A DNA stretch of 61,890 nucleotides, from the NCBI GenBank assembly GCA_902168245.1, contig CABHPA010000179.1, positions 1 through 61,890 of the forward strand. Reading direction: 5' to 3'. The notes under the pieces were generated by a model, which saw nothing but the letters and a program-made list of their open reading frames with translations, had not been told where the DNA came from and did no database searches. This stretch comes from Candidatus Melainabacteria bacterium (GTDB lineage Bacteria > Cyanobacteriota > Vampirovibrionia > Vampirovibrionales > Vampirovibrionaceae). Within the stretch, counting starts at the first letter, position 1. Every line of letters begins with the position of its first letter. Of the stretch, positions 20,078-28,567 are shown in pieces. Made by a program: the position numbers and the translations under genes.

Positions 20078-21118
20078 TTAATGCAGACCGTTGCGGTTAT
20101 CCAGTTCCAGAATCACCCGAATCAGCAAATATGCCCCATGAATGGCCACTGCGGATACGCCTCCCGTGGGATGGATGCCCACGGATTGCTTTTCCGGCCC
20201 ATTTCCAGCGGTTTCAGGCGGATTGGCGGCATGGCGGGATGCCCCAGCCGTGCCTGAGCGAGCAATAAATAGCAGCTCAATGGATTGGGTATTGCCCGCG
20301 CCCATCGCTTCCTTTACCTGTGCGCGAATGTCGGCTTCATAGGGGGCGGCTTGCGGATCATGCTCAAGCACCGCCAGCAGGCGAGCGGGCCGCTCCACCG
20401 AAACGCTGATTTTAAACTGCCCCAGGGTCTTGGTCTGGATGAACAGGGCCAGTTGCGGCGCATCGCCGTCCTGGCCATCCGCGTCCTCGCCATCCTCATC
20501 ATCGTCGCCGCCGGGTTTGGGTTCAAACCGCAAGGAAAACGCCTGGGGCGGGTGCAGGGGATAATACGGCAAATACAGGCTGATGGTGGAATGCAGCGCT
20601 TCCGCCGGGGACTTGCCCGCCTTGGATACCAGCTCGGTCAAGGTTCCCATCAAGTCCCCCATCTGCTTGCCGGAACCGGCCAGGCTGGTGGGGCCGCTCT
20701 GCATTAACTTCAGCAGCTTGTCCTGGGCCGAATCCAGATGCTCCTGCAAAAACGCCTGCAACGCTTCCGGCGGAACCTGCGCGTCCTCGGCAAGCAACTT
20801 TTGCAGCAATTCCCGGCCCATTTTGGGATCGAGATCGGCCATCATGGCCAGCAGTTGAACCAGTTCGCGGGGCATTTGCAGCAAATTTCGCAGCACTTGC
20901 ATTAACTGCTGGGCGGAGAGAACGTTTTCATGCGCGAACAAAGCCCCCAAACCCATAGGAGCAGGCAACGCCTCACCCGGTTCGGGCGGTGGTAGGCCAC
21001 TGGCCGCCTGCCCGGCATTCGATTCCGAAGCGGACTGCGCCCCCTGACTGCCCGGCGGGCGGGACACGGCGGGCTGCTGCTGGCCGGTCGGCCTGAAGTT
21101 GGGGCCAATGTTGGACAC
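20078..21118 (-). CDS. Hypothetical protein with a FliK C-terminal-like region
   Basis: 346 residues, no signal peptide. The first 60 residues are Pro/Gln/Ala-rich, then a Leu-rich helical section (about 60-165), a block with LYLPYYPLHPPQAFSL, an acidic Asp/Glu/Gly linker (about 205-225) and a beta/alpha segment TLGQFKISVSVERPARLL, then QVKEAMGAG. The last segment recalls the C-terminal domain of flagellar hook-length proteins (LGxVxVxL pattern followed by an LRxxL helix), but similarity is weak and no flagellar genes are in the window. Convergent with obg. Confidence 0.6.
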   Translation of the reverse strand: MSNIGPNFRPTGQQQPAVSRPPGSQGAQSASESNAGQAASGLPPPEPGEALPAPMGLGALFAHENVLSAQQLMQVLRNLLQMPRELVQLLAMMADLDPKMGRELLQKLLAEDAQVPPEALQAFLQEHLDSAQDKLLKLMQSGPTSLAGSGKQMGDLMGTLTELVSKAGKSPAEALHSTISLYLPYYPLHPPQAFSLRFEPKPGGDDDEDGEDADGQDGDAPQLALFIQTKTLGQFKISVSVERPARLLAVLEHDPQAAPYEADIRAQVKEAMGAGNTQSIELLFIARSGTAGASRHAANPPETAGNGPEKQSVGIHPTGGVSAVAIHGAYLLIRVILELDNRNGLH

Positions 21119-21325
21119 GGTAAAAAAACCTTTCCGGTTGCAAACAGAGGTGGCTACTGACTGACTGGCTGCTGACTGAAATTATCGGCAGGGACGCAAA
21201 AAAATTGAATCGGGCAGCCTGCCTTCCAAATTGTAAGCAGGCTGGAGGACTTTCATGCAAAGCGGTTCCCCCGGACATGCCCGGTAAGGTATGCTTTTGC
21301 TATTAGGTGCAAGGAGTTTCCCTTC

Positions 21326-22207
21326 ATGTGGAAAAGTAGATGGGGCGGCAAACCTGTCGGCCCCTTAACAGGCACAAGCGTAAAACCCTCTGGAATAGGG
21401 CGACGGTGGCTGGGTAGCCTGCTATTGATTGTCGCGCTGGGCGTTTTACCGGCATGTGGCAGCAAAAAGGCGGTGTCCGTAAGCGAGGTGAAGCATCGCG
21501 GCAAGCTGGTGGCCGGGGTCAAGTTCGACAGCAAGCCGTTCGGCTTTCTGGACACGGACGGGCAGCTCAAGGGCTACGACATTGATCTGATGCGGGAACT
21601 TTCCAGGCGACTGCTGGACAAGGAAAAAGGCGTGGAATTCCAGCAGGTGCTTTCCTCCACGCGGGTCATCGCCATTAATTCCGGCAGCGTGGACGCGGTG
21701 GCCGCCACCATGACCATTACCCCGGAGCGGGCCAAGGTGGTGGACTTCAGCATTCCCTACCTGACCGCTCACCAGGCGGTGGTGGTGCCAAGCGACAGCC
21801 CGGCGCGCCATTTAAAGGATCTGGACGGCAAAACCATTTTGTTTGTGCTGGGCACCACCAGTGAGGGCAACATTAAAAAGCGCCTGCCCGGCGCGAAATA
21901 CACCGGCTTTAAAAGCTCCACAGATGCGTTTTCCGCCCTTAAAGCCAGACGAGGGGACGCCATGACCACGGATGACACCATTATTTCCGGCTTTTTATCG
22001 GATAACTGCGGCTTTCGGGTGCTGGATGAAAAACTCTCCGACGAACCCTACGGCCTTGCATTCCGCAAAGGCGGTGCGGAAACGCCGGATGACCTGCGGG
22101 TGCAAGTGAACCAGTCGCTGCAAGCCATGGAGAAAGACGGGACGCTGGCCCGCCTGAAAGCCAAATGGGTGGACGGCATGCTGAAAGGCAAGCCCTGCAA
22201 ACCCTGA
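21326..22207 (+). CDS. Polar amino-acid ABC transporter substrate-binding lipoprotein
   Basis: 293 residues. Lipobox LPAC follows the hydrophobic segment LGSLLLIVALGV, so it should be acylated and tethered to the inner membrane. SBP_bac_3 features: GKLVAGVKFDSKPFGF, GYDIDLMRELSRRL, the strand VDAVAATMTITPERAKVVDFSIPY, and the lobe-crossing GTTSEGNIK. Binds glutamine, glutamate or a related amino acid by family knowledge. First gene of a three-gene operon with two permeases. Confidence 0.9.
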   Translation: MWKSRWGGKPVGPLTGTSVKPSGIGRRWLGSLLLIVALGVLPACGSKKAVSVSEVKHRGKLVAGVKFDSKPFGFLDTDGQLKGYDIDLMRELSRRLLDKEKGVEFQQVLSSTRVIAINSGSVDAVAATMTITPERAKVVDFSIPYLTAHQAVVVPSDSPARHLKDLDGKTILFVLGTTSEGNIKKRLPGAKYTGFKSSTDAFSALKARRGDAMTTDDTIISGFLSDNCGFRVLDEKLSDEPYGLAFRKGGAETPDDLRVQVNQSLQAMEKDGTLARLKAKWVDGMLKGKPCKP

Positions 22208-22265
22208 CGGCAGCCCCGAACATCCAGCCCGAACCCCAGGCGCACAAATTGAGTCAAACTAGCAA

Positions 22266-22982
22266 ATGGACATGTTTCTGAGTGATTGGAGCATCCAGCA
22301 GACCTTTCTGGAAGGCTTGCTGACCACGTTGCGGCTTTCGGCCGTCTCGGCGGCGTTGGCGCTGACATTGGGCTTTTTTATGGCCTTTGCCAAGGTATCC
22401 AGCCAGCCATGGCTGAAATGGCCCGCCACCGCATATGTGGAACTGTTCCGCAACACGCCGCTGCTCATCCAGCTTTATCTGGCTTACCGAGGACTGCAAT
22501 CCATTGGCCTGATTCTATCGCCGGAAACCTGCGGCATCCTGGCGTTATCTCTTTATACCGGAGCCTATCTCACCGAAGTGTTCCGCTCCGGCTTGCTGGC
22601 CATTCCCGCGCAGCAAACCGAGGCCGGACTTTCGTTGGGTCTGGGCCGCTTTAACGTTTACCGGCTGATTTTACTGCCCCAGGCATTCCGATTGATTTTA
22701 CCCGCCCTCGGCAACCAGTTGATCAGTCTGGTTAAAAACTCCTCGCTGGTAGCGTTTATCACGGTCAGCGACCTGTTTCTGGTGATTTACAAGGGTGCGG
22801 TGGATCATTTTCAACCCGTGGAATATTTTATGGAAGGTGCAGCCATTTACCTGGGCGTATCCCTTGCGATTTCGGGCGGTATCCGGCTGCTGGAAACCCT
22901 GACCACAAGACGGGAAACAAACGTACCCCCGTCATTGCCGCCCTCAGGCAAAAACCCCGTCGGGGCCAACGGCTATGGCTAG
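22266..22982 (+). CDS. Amino-acid ABC transporter permease, HisM/GlnP type
   Basis: 238 residues with about five membrane segments and the EAA loop (TEAGLSLGLGRFNVYRLILLPQAFR) that contacts the ATPase. The Asn/Thr-Pro pattern ELFRNTPLLIQLYLAY is typical for polar amino-acid permeases. It overlaps the second permease gene by 8 bp, indicating coupled translation. The start is the first of two close ATGs (22266 and 22272). Confidence 0.9.
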   Translation: MDMFLSDWSIQQTFLEGLLTTLRLSAVSAALALTLGFFMAFAKVSSQPWLKWPATAYVELFRNTPLLIQLYLAYRGLQSIGLILSPETCGILALSLYTGAYLTEVFRSGLLAIPAQQTEAGLSLGLGRFNVYRLILLPQAFRLILPALGNQLISLVKNSSLVAFITVSDLFLVIYKGAVDHFQPVEYFMEGAAIYLGVSLAISGGIRLLETLTTRRETNVPPSLPPSGKNPVGANGYG

Positions 22983-23670
22983 CCCTGTGTTTCATTTTGA
23001 GGACATTTTGTTGGGTTTGCCGCTGCTGGGCAAAGGGCTGCTGCATACGGTAACGCTTGCGCTGATCAGTTTTTCGGCGGCGCTGGCGCTAGGCACCGGC
23101 CTGGGCTTGCTGCGCGGGGAATTCGGCGGCTGGCCCGGCAAGCTAGCGGCGCTCTATATAGAATTTTTGCGGGGCATCCCGCTGATCCTGTTCCTGATTT
23201 TCATTCATTACGGGCTGCTCCCGTTGCTATTTGGCGGCAGCAACTTTCTGGTCTCCAGCCTGATTGCGTTTATAATCTTTGAAGCGGCCTACATTGGCGA
23301 GATTATCCGGGGCGGCCTGCGCGCCGTCACTCCGGCGGAGCGGGAAGCCGCCCAATGCCTTGGACTCACGCACGGGCAGCAACTTCGCCACGTGGTATTG
23401 CCACTGGCGTTTCAGCGCATGGCCCCCGCCCTGGCGGGGCAGTTTGTTTCCCTGCTCAAGGATACCTCGTTGGCCGCGATTGTGGGCGTGGTGGAACTGA
23501 CCCGCGCCGGGGAAATCATTTACGAGCAGCGGTTTCACGATTTTGAGATCCTGCTGTTTCAGGCCGTGGTCTATTTTCTGCTTTGCTTTAGCATCTCCCT
23601 TTACAGCCATCGCTTTGAGTCGCCCGAACGACGCCCGCAAAACATCCTGGCCCGAACCATCGCGGATTAA
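22975..23670 (+). CDS. Amino-acid ABC transporter permease, second subunit
   Basis: 231 residues, same fold as its neighbour: EFLRGIPLILFLIF in the first part and the EAA loop EREAAQCLGLTHGQQLRHVVLPLA. The two permeases probably form a heterodimer. No ATP-binding subunit gene follows before the operon ends, so the ATPase must be encoded elsewhere. Confidence 0.9.
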   Translation: MASPVFHFEDILLGLPLLGKGLLHTVTLALISFSAALALGTGLGLLRGEFGGWPGKLAALYIEFLRGIPLILFLIFIHYGLLPLLFGGSNFLVSSLIAFIIFEAAYIGEIIRGGLRAVTPAEREAAQCLGLTHGQQLRHVVLPLAFQRMAPALAGQFVSLLKDTSLAAIVGVVELTRAGEIIYEQRFHDFEILLFQAVVYFLLCFSISLYSHRFESPERRPQNILARTIAD

Positions 23671-24043
23671 GCCCCGGCGACTCCCCACCGACTTTAAGCA
23701 ATTGTAAACTGTCCCAGCCCCTTCAATTACCGAAAAACATGCGCTATTCGGCAAATCCCAGAGAGAGTGCCACCCAACCCGCTCTCCATAATAGGCTATT
23801 AACAATGCAGCGAGCCATTTTTCGGGCTATTGCAGCGATTTTAGCAAATTGTCGAAACACAGAGGGCAAAAGCCGCCTATTCTGGCGTTTTTAATACTTC
23901 TTTAAGTTTTTTTAAGTACAACTACGACAAAATTAGCATATATTTCTGAAAAGTCGTTTTAATGCGTATGGATAAAACTCGTTTCAGTACTCAGACAGTC
24001 TCCACGATTTTTTCTATAAAATCGTGGAGTTTTTTTTACCCTT
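23671..24043. other. Intergenic region, candidate small RNA locus
   Basis: No credible gene. The left 200 bp look featureless; around 23880-23945 the sequence becomes AT-rich, with a TATATT at 23939-23944 that could be a -10 box. A strong plus-strand terminator ends at 24037. The only upstream plus-strand gene stops 330 bp earlier, so the terminator either ends a long 3' untranslated tail or a short independent RNA of roughly 90 nt. Confidence 0.35.
24000..24037 (+). terminator. Strong intrinsic terminator
   Basis: CTCCACGATTTT (24000-24011) pairs perfectly with AAAATCGTGGAG (24018-24029) around a 6-nt loop and is followed by eight T residues (24030-24037). The U-tract lies on the plus-strand transcript, so it terminates plus-strand transcription just before the convergent RND gene. 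Confidence 0.9.
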
Positions 24044-27000
24044 TCAAGCCCGTTTGCGGCGGCCTTTCACCAGATCATACATCAGCGGGACCACATACAG
24101 GGTCAGAAAAGTGGCCAGCAACATGCCGCCCACAATCACCGCACCCAGGGGTTTTCTGCCGTCTACCCCCGCGCCCAGGCCCACCGCAATGGGAATCGCC
24201 CCAAAAATGGTGGCCACCGAAGTCATAATAATCGGCCGGAACCGGATATGCGCCGCCTCAATCACCGCCTGGCGAACGCTTTTCTCCGGGGAATGCTCCC
24301 GAATCTGGTTGGCGAACTCCACGATCAGGATGCCGTTCTTCGTCACCAACCCCACCAACAGCACCAGGCCAATCTGGCTATAGATGTTCAGGCTGTAGCT
24401 GACCGGCTCCCACTGGGCAAAGAAGGGGATCATCTTAATCAGCATGGGCGAATAGGAGAGTACAAACAGGGTCACAACCGCGCCCGCCAATGCCAAAGGC
24501 ACGGTCAGCATCACAATCAACGGGTCCACAAAGCTCTCGAACTGGGCGGCCAGCACCAAAAATACCACCAGCAGGGCCAACGCAAACGCAAAATAGGTGG
24601 CGTTGCTGGCATCGAAGAACTCCTTGGCCTCGCCCTTCCAGGCCAAGCGCATACCGGGAGCGATTTCCTGGTTGGCGATATCCCGCAGGCTCTCCAGCAC
24701 CTTGCCCATGCTGATGCCGGGCATCGGGATCAGCGAACCGCTAATGGTGGCGGCGCGCATGCGGTTGTAGTGGTTCAGTTCCTTGGGAGCTACGGCCTCG
24801 TGATGCTCCACAATGTTGGACAGCGGTACCAACATATCATCCTGCCCGTTCACGTAAATGGTGGAAAGCTGGTCCGGCGTCACCCGCAATTGGGGTTCGG
24901 CCTGCACCATCACATCGTAGCGTTTACCGTTGTACTGGAAGGTGGAAATATCCAGCCCACCTAGCAGAATTTGCATGGTGCGGGCCACGTCCCGCACGGA
25001 TACGCCGAGTAACGACGCTTTTTCCCGGTTAATGGAGACTTCCAGTTGGGGCTTGTTGAGCTTAAGGTCGGTATCCACGTTCACCAAACCGAATACCTCC
25101 TTGGAGGCCCGCGCCTGGATGCGCTCCATCACCTGATTCAACTGCTGGATATCGCCCGGCGTCTGTATCGCCAGCTCGATGGGCTTGCCAAAAGTCTGTA
25201 CCGGGCTGGACGGCGGGCTGATGGGGAACACAAACGCTTCGGGAATCCCCATCATCTGGGGCATTAAACCGCGCACAATCTGTTGTTGCTTGCGACTGCG
25301 TTCTTCCTGCGGTTTTAAAGACGTAAACATCAGGCCGTTGTTCACCTGCCCCGGCCCGGCTGTGGCCAGCGCAATCACCGAAAAGGTTTTGTAGACTTCC
25401 GGCGTGTTAATGTAGAGCTTTTCCGCCTTGCGCACGGCCTTGTCGGTATAGTGCATGGTGGAGCCTTCCGGCGCGCTGATAAAAGTGAGAATCGTCCCTC
25501 GATCCTCCACCGGCAGGAACTCGCGCGGCAGCAGCATATACAGGCCGCCGCTCACCACCACCATCACCAGCACCATCACGAATACCAGCGCCTTGCGGTT
25601 CATCAGGCCGCCCAGGGTCGATTCAAACCGCTTGGCCGCCACGTTAATCGTGTGCTGGAAAGCGTCCATAATACCGCCCAGTAAGTTGCGGGAAGGCTTG
25701 GCCTCCTCATGCCGCAGCAGTCGGGCGCAGAGCATGGGCGTTAATGAGAGAGACACGAAGCCGGAAATCAACACCGAACCGGCCACTACCACCGCGAATT
25801 CCTTCAAAATTCGGCCCAGGGTGCCGCCAAGAAAGATAATCGGCAGGAACACCGCCACCAGTACCGCCGTGGTGGCGATAATGGCGAACCCGATTTCCTG
25901 GGTGCCTTTAAAGGCGGCTTCCATGGGCTTTTCGCCCATCTCAATCCGCCGGTAGATGTTCTCCAGCACCACGATGGTGTCATCTACCACCAGGCCGATG
26001 GTCAGCGTCATACCCAACAAGGTGATGGTGTTGATGGTGTAGCCCAGAAAATACATCAGGGCGAAGGTGGCCACCAGCGAAATAGGGATGGATATGGCCG
26101 GAATAAACGTAGCCCTGGCGTTCCGCAGGAAAAAGAAAATAACCAGCACCACCAGCCCGAATGCCACAAACAGGGACTCCACCACTTCATCGATGGAGCG
26201 TTGGATAAAAATGGAACTGTCGAAGGCGGTGTCCATGCCCAGGCCGGGCGGCAACTGGCTGCGGATTTCCACCAGTTTTTTCTTGACGGCGCGGGCCACA
26301 TCGAGGGTGTTCGCCTTGGATTGTTTCACAATGCCCAGGCCCACCGCCGGTTCGCCGTTAAAACGCACCAGGGAGCGGTCATCGCGCGGGCCAATGGCCG
26401 CTTTGCCGATATCGGCGAGATAAACCGGGTTGCCGTCCATCCGCTTGATAATCAGCCGGTTGAACTGATCGGGCGTTTTCAGTTCGCCCAGGGTACGCAC
26501 GGTAAATTCCCGATTGGTGCTTTCAATGCGCCCCGAGGGGATTTCCACGTTCTCGGCATTCAGCGCCTTTTCCACATCGGAAACAGAGACCTGACGGGCG
26601 GCCATTTTATCGGGGCTGAGCCAGACCCGCATGGCGTATTCCCGCTCCCCGCCGATAATGACCTGCCCCACGCCGTCCACAGTCTGCAACTGGTCTTTAA
26701 TGTAGCGATCCGCATAATCGGTAATCTGCAAGGGCGTATAGTTCTTGCCATAGAGGCCGATCCACATAATCGCGCTGGCGTCGGTGTCCTGCTTGGAAAT
26801 AATCGGCTCCTCGATATCGTTCGGCAACTCGCCGCGGGCGCGAGACACCCGATCACGAACGTCCTGGGCGGCGGTATCCACGTTCCGCTCCAGCTCAAAT
26901 TCAATGATGATGCTGCTAGCCCCTTCCCGGCTGACCGAGTTCATGCTGCGGATGCCCTCGATACCGATCAGCTCATCCTCCAGCTTCTCGGTGACGGTGC

Positions 27001-27181
27001 TTTCGATAATCTCCGAACTCGCGCCCGGATACACGGTCGTGACCGAGATCACCGGCGGGTCGATATCCGGGTACTCCCGCACCGAGAGGAAAGACAGGCT
27101 GACCACACCGAAGAGAATCAGTAGAATGGACATCACCGTGGCCAGCACGGGCCGACGAATGGAGAGATTGGAAATCCACAT
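24044..27181 (-). CDS. RND multidrug efflux permease (AcrB/HAE1 type)
   Basis: 1045 residues. Proton-driven inner-membrane pump. Starts WISNLSIRRPVLATVMSILL, a large periplasmic region follows, then helix 4 with GLVVDDTIVVLENIYRR carrying the paired Asp residues of the proton relay, a second periplasmic half, and a C-terminal bundle with KNGILIVEFANQ. Full length and intact. The MFP stop lies three bases before its ATG, so slh-tolC-mfp-rnd look like one transcript. Substrates not predictable. Confidence 0.95.
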   Translation of the reverse strand: MWISNLSIRRPVLATVMSILLILFGVVSLSFLSVREYPDIDPPVISVTTVYPGASSEIIESTVTEKLEDELIGIEGIRSMNSVSREGASSIIIEFELERNVDTAAQDVRDRVSRARGELPNDIEEPIISKQDTDASAIMWIGLYGKNYTPLQITDYADRYIKDQLQTVDGVGQVIIGGEREYAMRVWLSPDKMAARQVSVSDVEKALNAENVEIPSGRIESTNREFTVRTLGELKTPDQFNRLIIKRMDGNPVYLADIGKAAIGPRDDRSLVRFNGEPAVGLGIVKQSKANTLDVARAVKKKLVEIRSQLPPGLGMDTAFDSSIFIQRSIDEVVESLFVAFGLVVLVIFFFLRNARATFIPAISIPISLVATFALMYFLGYTINTITLLGMTLTIGLVVDDTIVVLENIYRRIEMGEKPMEAAFKGTQEIGFAIIATTAVLVAVFLPIIFLGGTLGRILKEFAVVVAGSVLISGFVSLSLTPMLCARLLRHEEAKPSRNLLGGIMDAFQHTINVAAKRFESTLGGLMNRKALVFVMVLVMVVVSGGLYMLLPREFLPVEDRGTILTFISAPEGSTMHYTDKAVRKAEKLYINTPEVYKTFSVIALATAGPGQVNNGLMFTSLKPQEERSRKQQQIVRGLMPQMMGIPEAFVFPISPPSSPVQTFGKPIELAIQTPGDIQQLNQVMERIQARASKEVFGLVNVDTDLKLNKPQLEVSINREKASLLGVSVRDVARTMQILLGGLDISTFQYNGKRYDVMVQAEPQLRVTPDQLSTIYVNGQDDMLVPLSNIVEHHEAVAPKELNHYNRMRAATISGSLIPMPGISMGKVLESLRDIANQEIAPGMRLAWKGEAKEFFDASNATYFAFALALLVVFLVLAAQFESFVDPLIVMLTVPLALAGAVVTLFVLSYSPMLIKMIPFFAQWEPVSYSLNIYSQIGLVLLVGLVTKNGILIVEFANQIREHSPEKSVRQAVIEAAHIRFRPIIMTSVATIFGAIPIAVGLGAGVDGRKPLGAVIVGGMLLATFLTLYVVPLMYDLVKGRRKRA

Positions 27182-27184
27182 GCG

Positions 27185-28567
27185 CTATTGTCCTTTCGGT
27201 TTGCCACCGACCGAGGCACTGTCGCCAAGATGGACTTCCATATTATCGTTCACCTTTTGCAGGCCGCTGATGATGACCCGCTCGCCCGCCGTCAGGCCGG
27301 ATTCGATTTGCACCCGGCCCTGGTTGCGATGGCCGACCACCACTTCCTGCAAATGGGCTACATCGGTCGGCGCGCCGGATGTGACCGCGTGGGCTTCCTG
27401 CTTGGCGTCCTTTTTATCGGTCGCTTTATCAGCTCCCGGCTGGGCCGTGGGGACATACATCTCATGCTTCACCACATAAACAAAGGTCTTTTCGCCCTGT
27501 GGCACAATGGCTTCTTCTGGAATCACCACTGCGTTCGGGATAGTGCCCAACGCCAGATCCACGGTGCCGAACAGGCCGTGCCGCAACTTGGCGGAACCGG
27601 GCAAAATCGCCTTGACAGTGACCGTATGCGCGCCCTTGTCCACCACCGGGTCGATAAAATTGACCTTGCCGGTGAAGCTGGCATTTCCCAGTCCTTCAAA
27701 CGTTGCCGTGACCGGCTGGCCTACTTGCAACTGGTTCAAAAAGCGTTCCGGCACGGTAAATTCAATCTTAAAAGTGGATGGGTCCACCAGGGTGACTAGC
27801 TTTTCAGTGGGTGCCACATAATCGCCAATGTCCACGTACTTTTGCCCGATAATCCCGTTAAACGGCGCGCGAATCAGGGATTCGTCCGCCAGGGCGATGT
27901 TGTAGCGATAAGTGGACTGGGCTTGCGCCAGACTGGAGGATGCCTGCGAAAAGCGCGCCCGTGCGGCAGACAGCGCCTGCATAGATTCCCGGTAATCGGC
28001 GTTTGCGGTCTCAAAACCACTGCGTTTCTGCTCCACTTCCAGTTGGGAAACGAATTCGTCGGCGTACAGCCGCTCATAACGCTCCAGTTCGGATTTGGCC
28101 AGTTTCAGCTTGGAGGCGGCGCTGTCGCGGCGAGCCTGGGCCTGACGGATATCGGCCTTCTGCTGCTCGATATTCCCCATGGAAGCGGCTATGCCCGCCG
28201 CCGATTCCTGCAACTGGGCCTCTTGCTTGTCGGCTTTCAGTCGAATCAGGACTTGCCCGCGCCCCACGGCATCGCCTTCGCGCACCTGAATGCGGGTGAC
28301 GGTTCCCGCCGTTTCGGTATTCAAATCCACCTTGTTGTTGGCTTCCAGCGTACCGCTGGCCTGATAGTCCACCACCCAGGGCTGCCGGGCCGCATCGGCC
28401 ACGTCCACTACCGGCGGGGGCATCTGCCAGCCCGCGCCTCCGCCACCGCAGCCGGACAGGCTGAGGGCAAGCGCCCCTGTAATCAGCCCTCCCCCAATTG
28501 CGGTTAATGCCGCGTTCAGCCGGAAAGACCTAGGGTTTGCGGGTGGGAGGCGTCTGAGTGAAAACAT
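27185..28567 (-). CDS. RND periplasmic adaptor lipoprotein (AcrA/MFP)
   Basis: 460 residues from ATG 28567; ATG 28582 is 15 bp upstream. Lipobox LSGC followed by a Gly run marks it as a lipoprotein. Biotinyl-lipoyl-like halves (GTLEANNKVDLNTETAGTV and IRAPFNGIIGQKYVDIGDYV) flank a long helical hairpin (about 115-215), then beta-barrel and membrane-proximal domains; an unusual Lys/Asp/Ala-rich insertion lies near residues 370-390. The gene start overlaps the end of the tolC-like gene. Confidence 0.92.
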   Translation of the reverse strand: MFSLRRLPPANPRSFRLNAALTAIGGGLITGALALSLSGCGGGGAGWQMPPPVVDVADAARQPWVVDYQASGTLEANNKVDLNTETAGTVTRIQVREGDAVGRGQVLIRLKADKQEAQLQESAAGIAASMGNIEQQKADIRQAQARRDSAASKLKLAKSELERYERLYADEFVSQLEVEQKRSGFETANADYRESMQALSAARARFSQASSSLAQAQSTYRYNIALADESLIRAPFNGIIGQKYVDIGDYVAPTEKLVTLVDPSTFKIEFTVPERFLNQLQVGQPVTATFEGLGNASFTGKVNFIDPVVDKGAHTVTVKAILPGSAKLRHGLFGTVDLALGTIPNAVVIPEEAIVPQGEKTFVYVVKHEMYVPTAQPGADKATDKKDAKQEAHAVTSGAPTDVAHLQEVVVGHRNQGRVQIESGLTAGERVIISGLQKVNDNMEVHLGDSASVGGKPKGQ

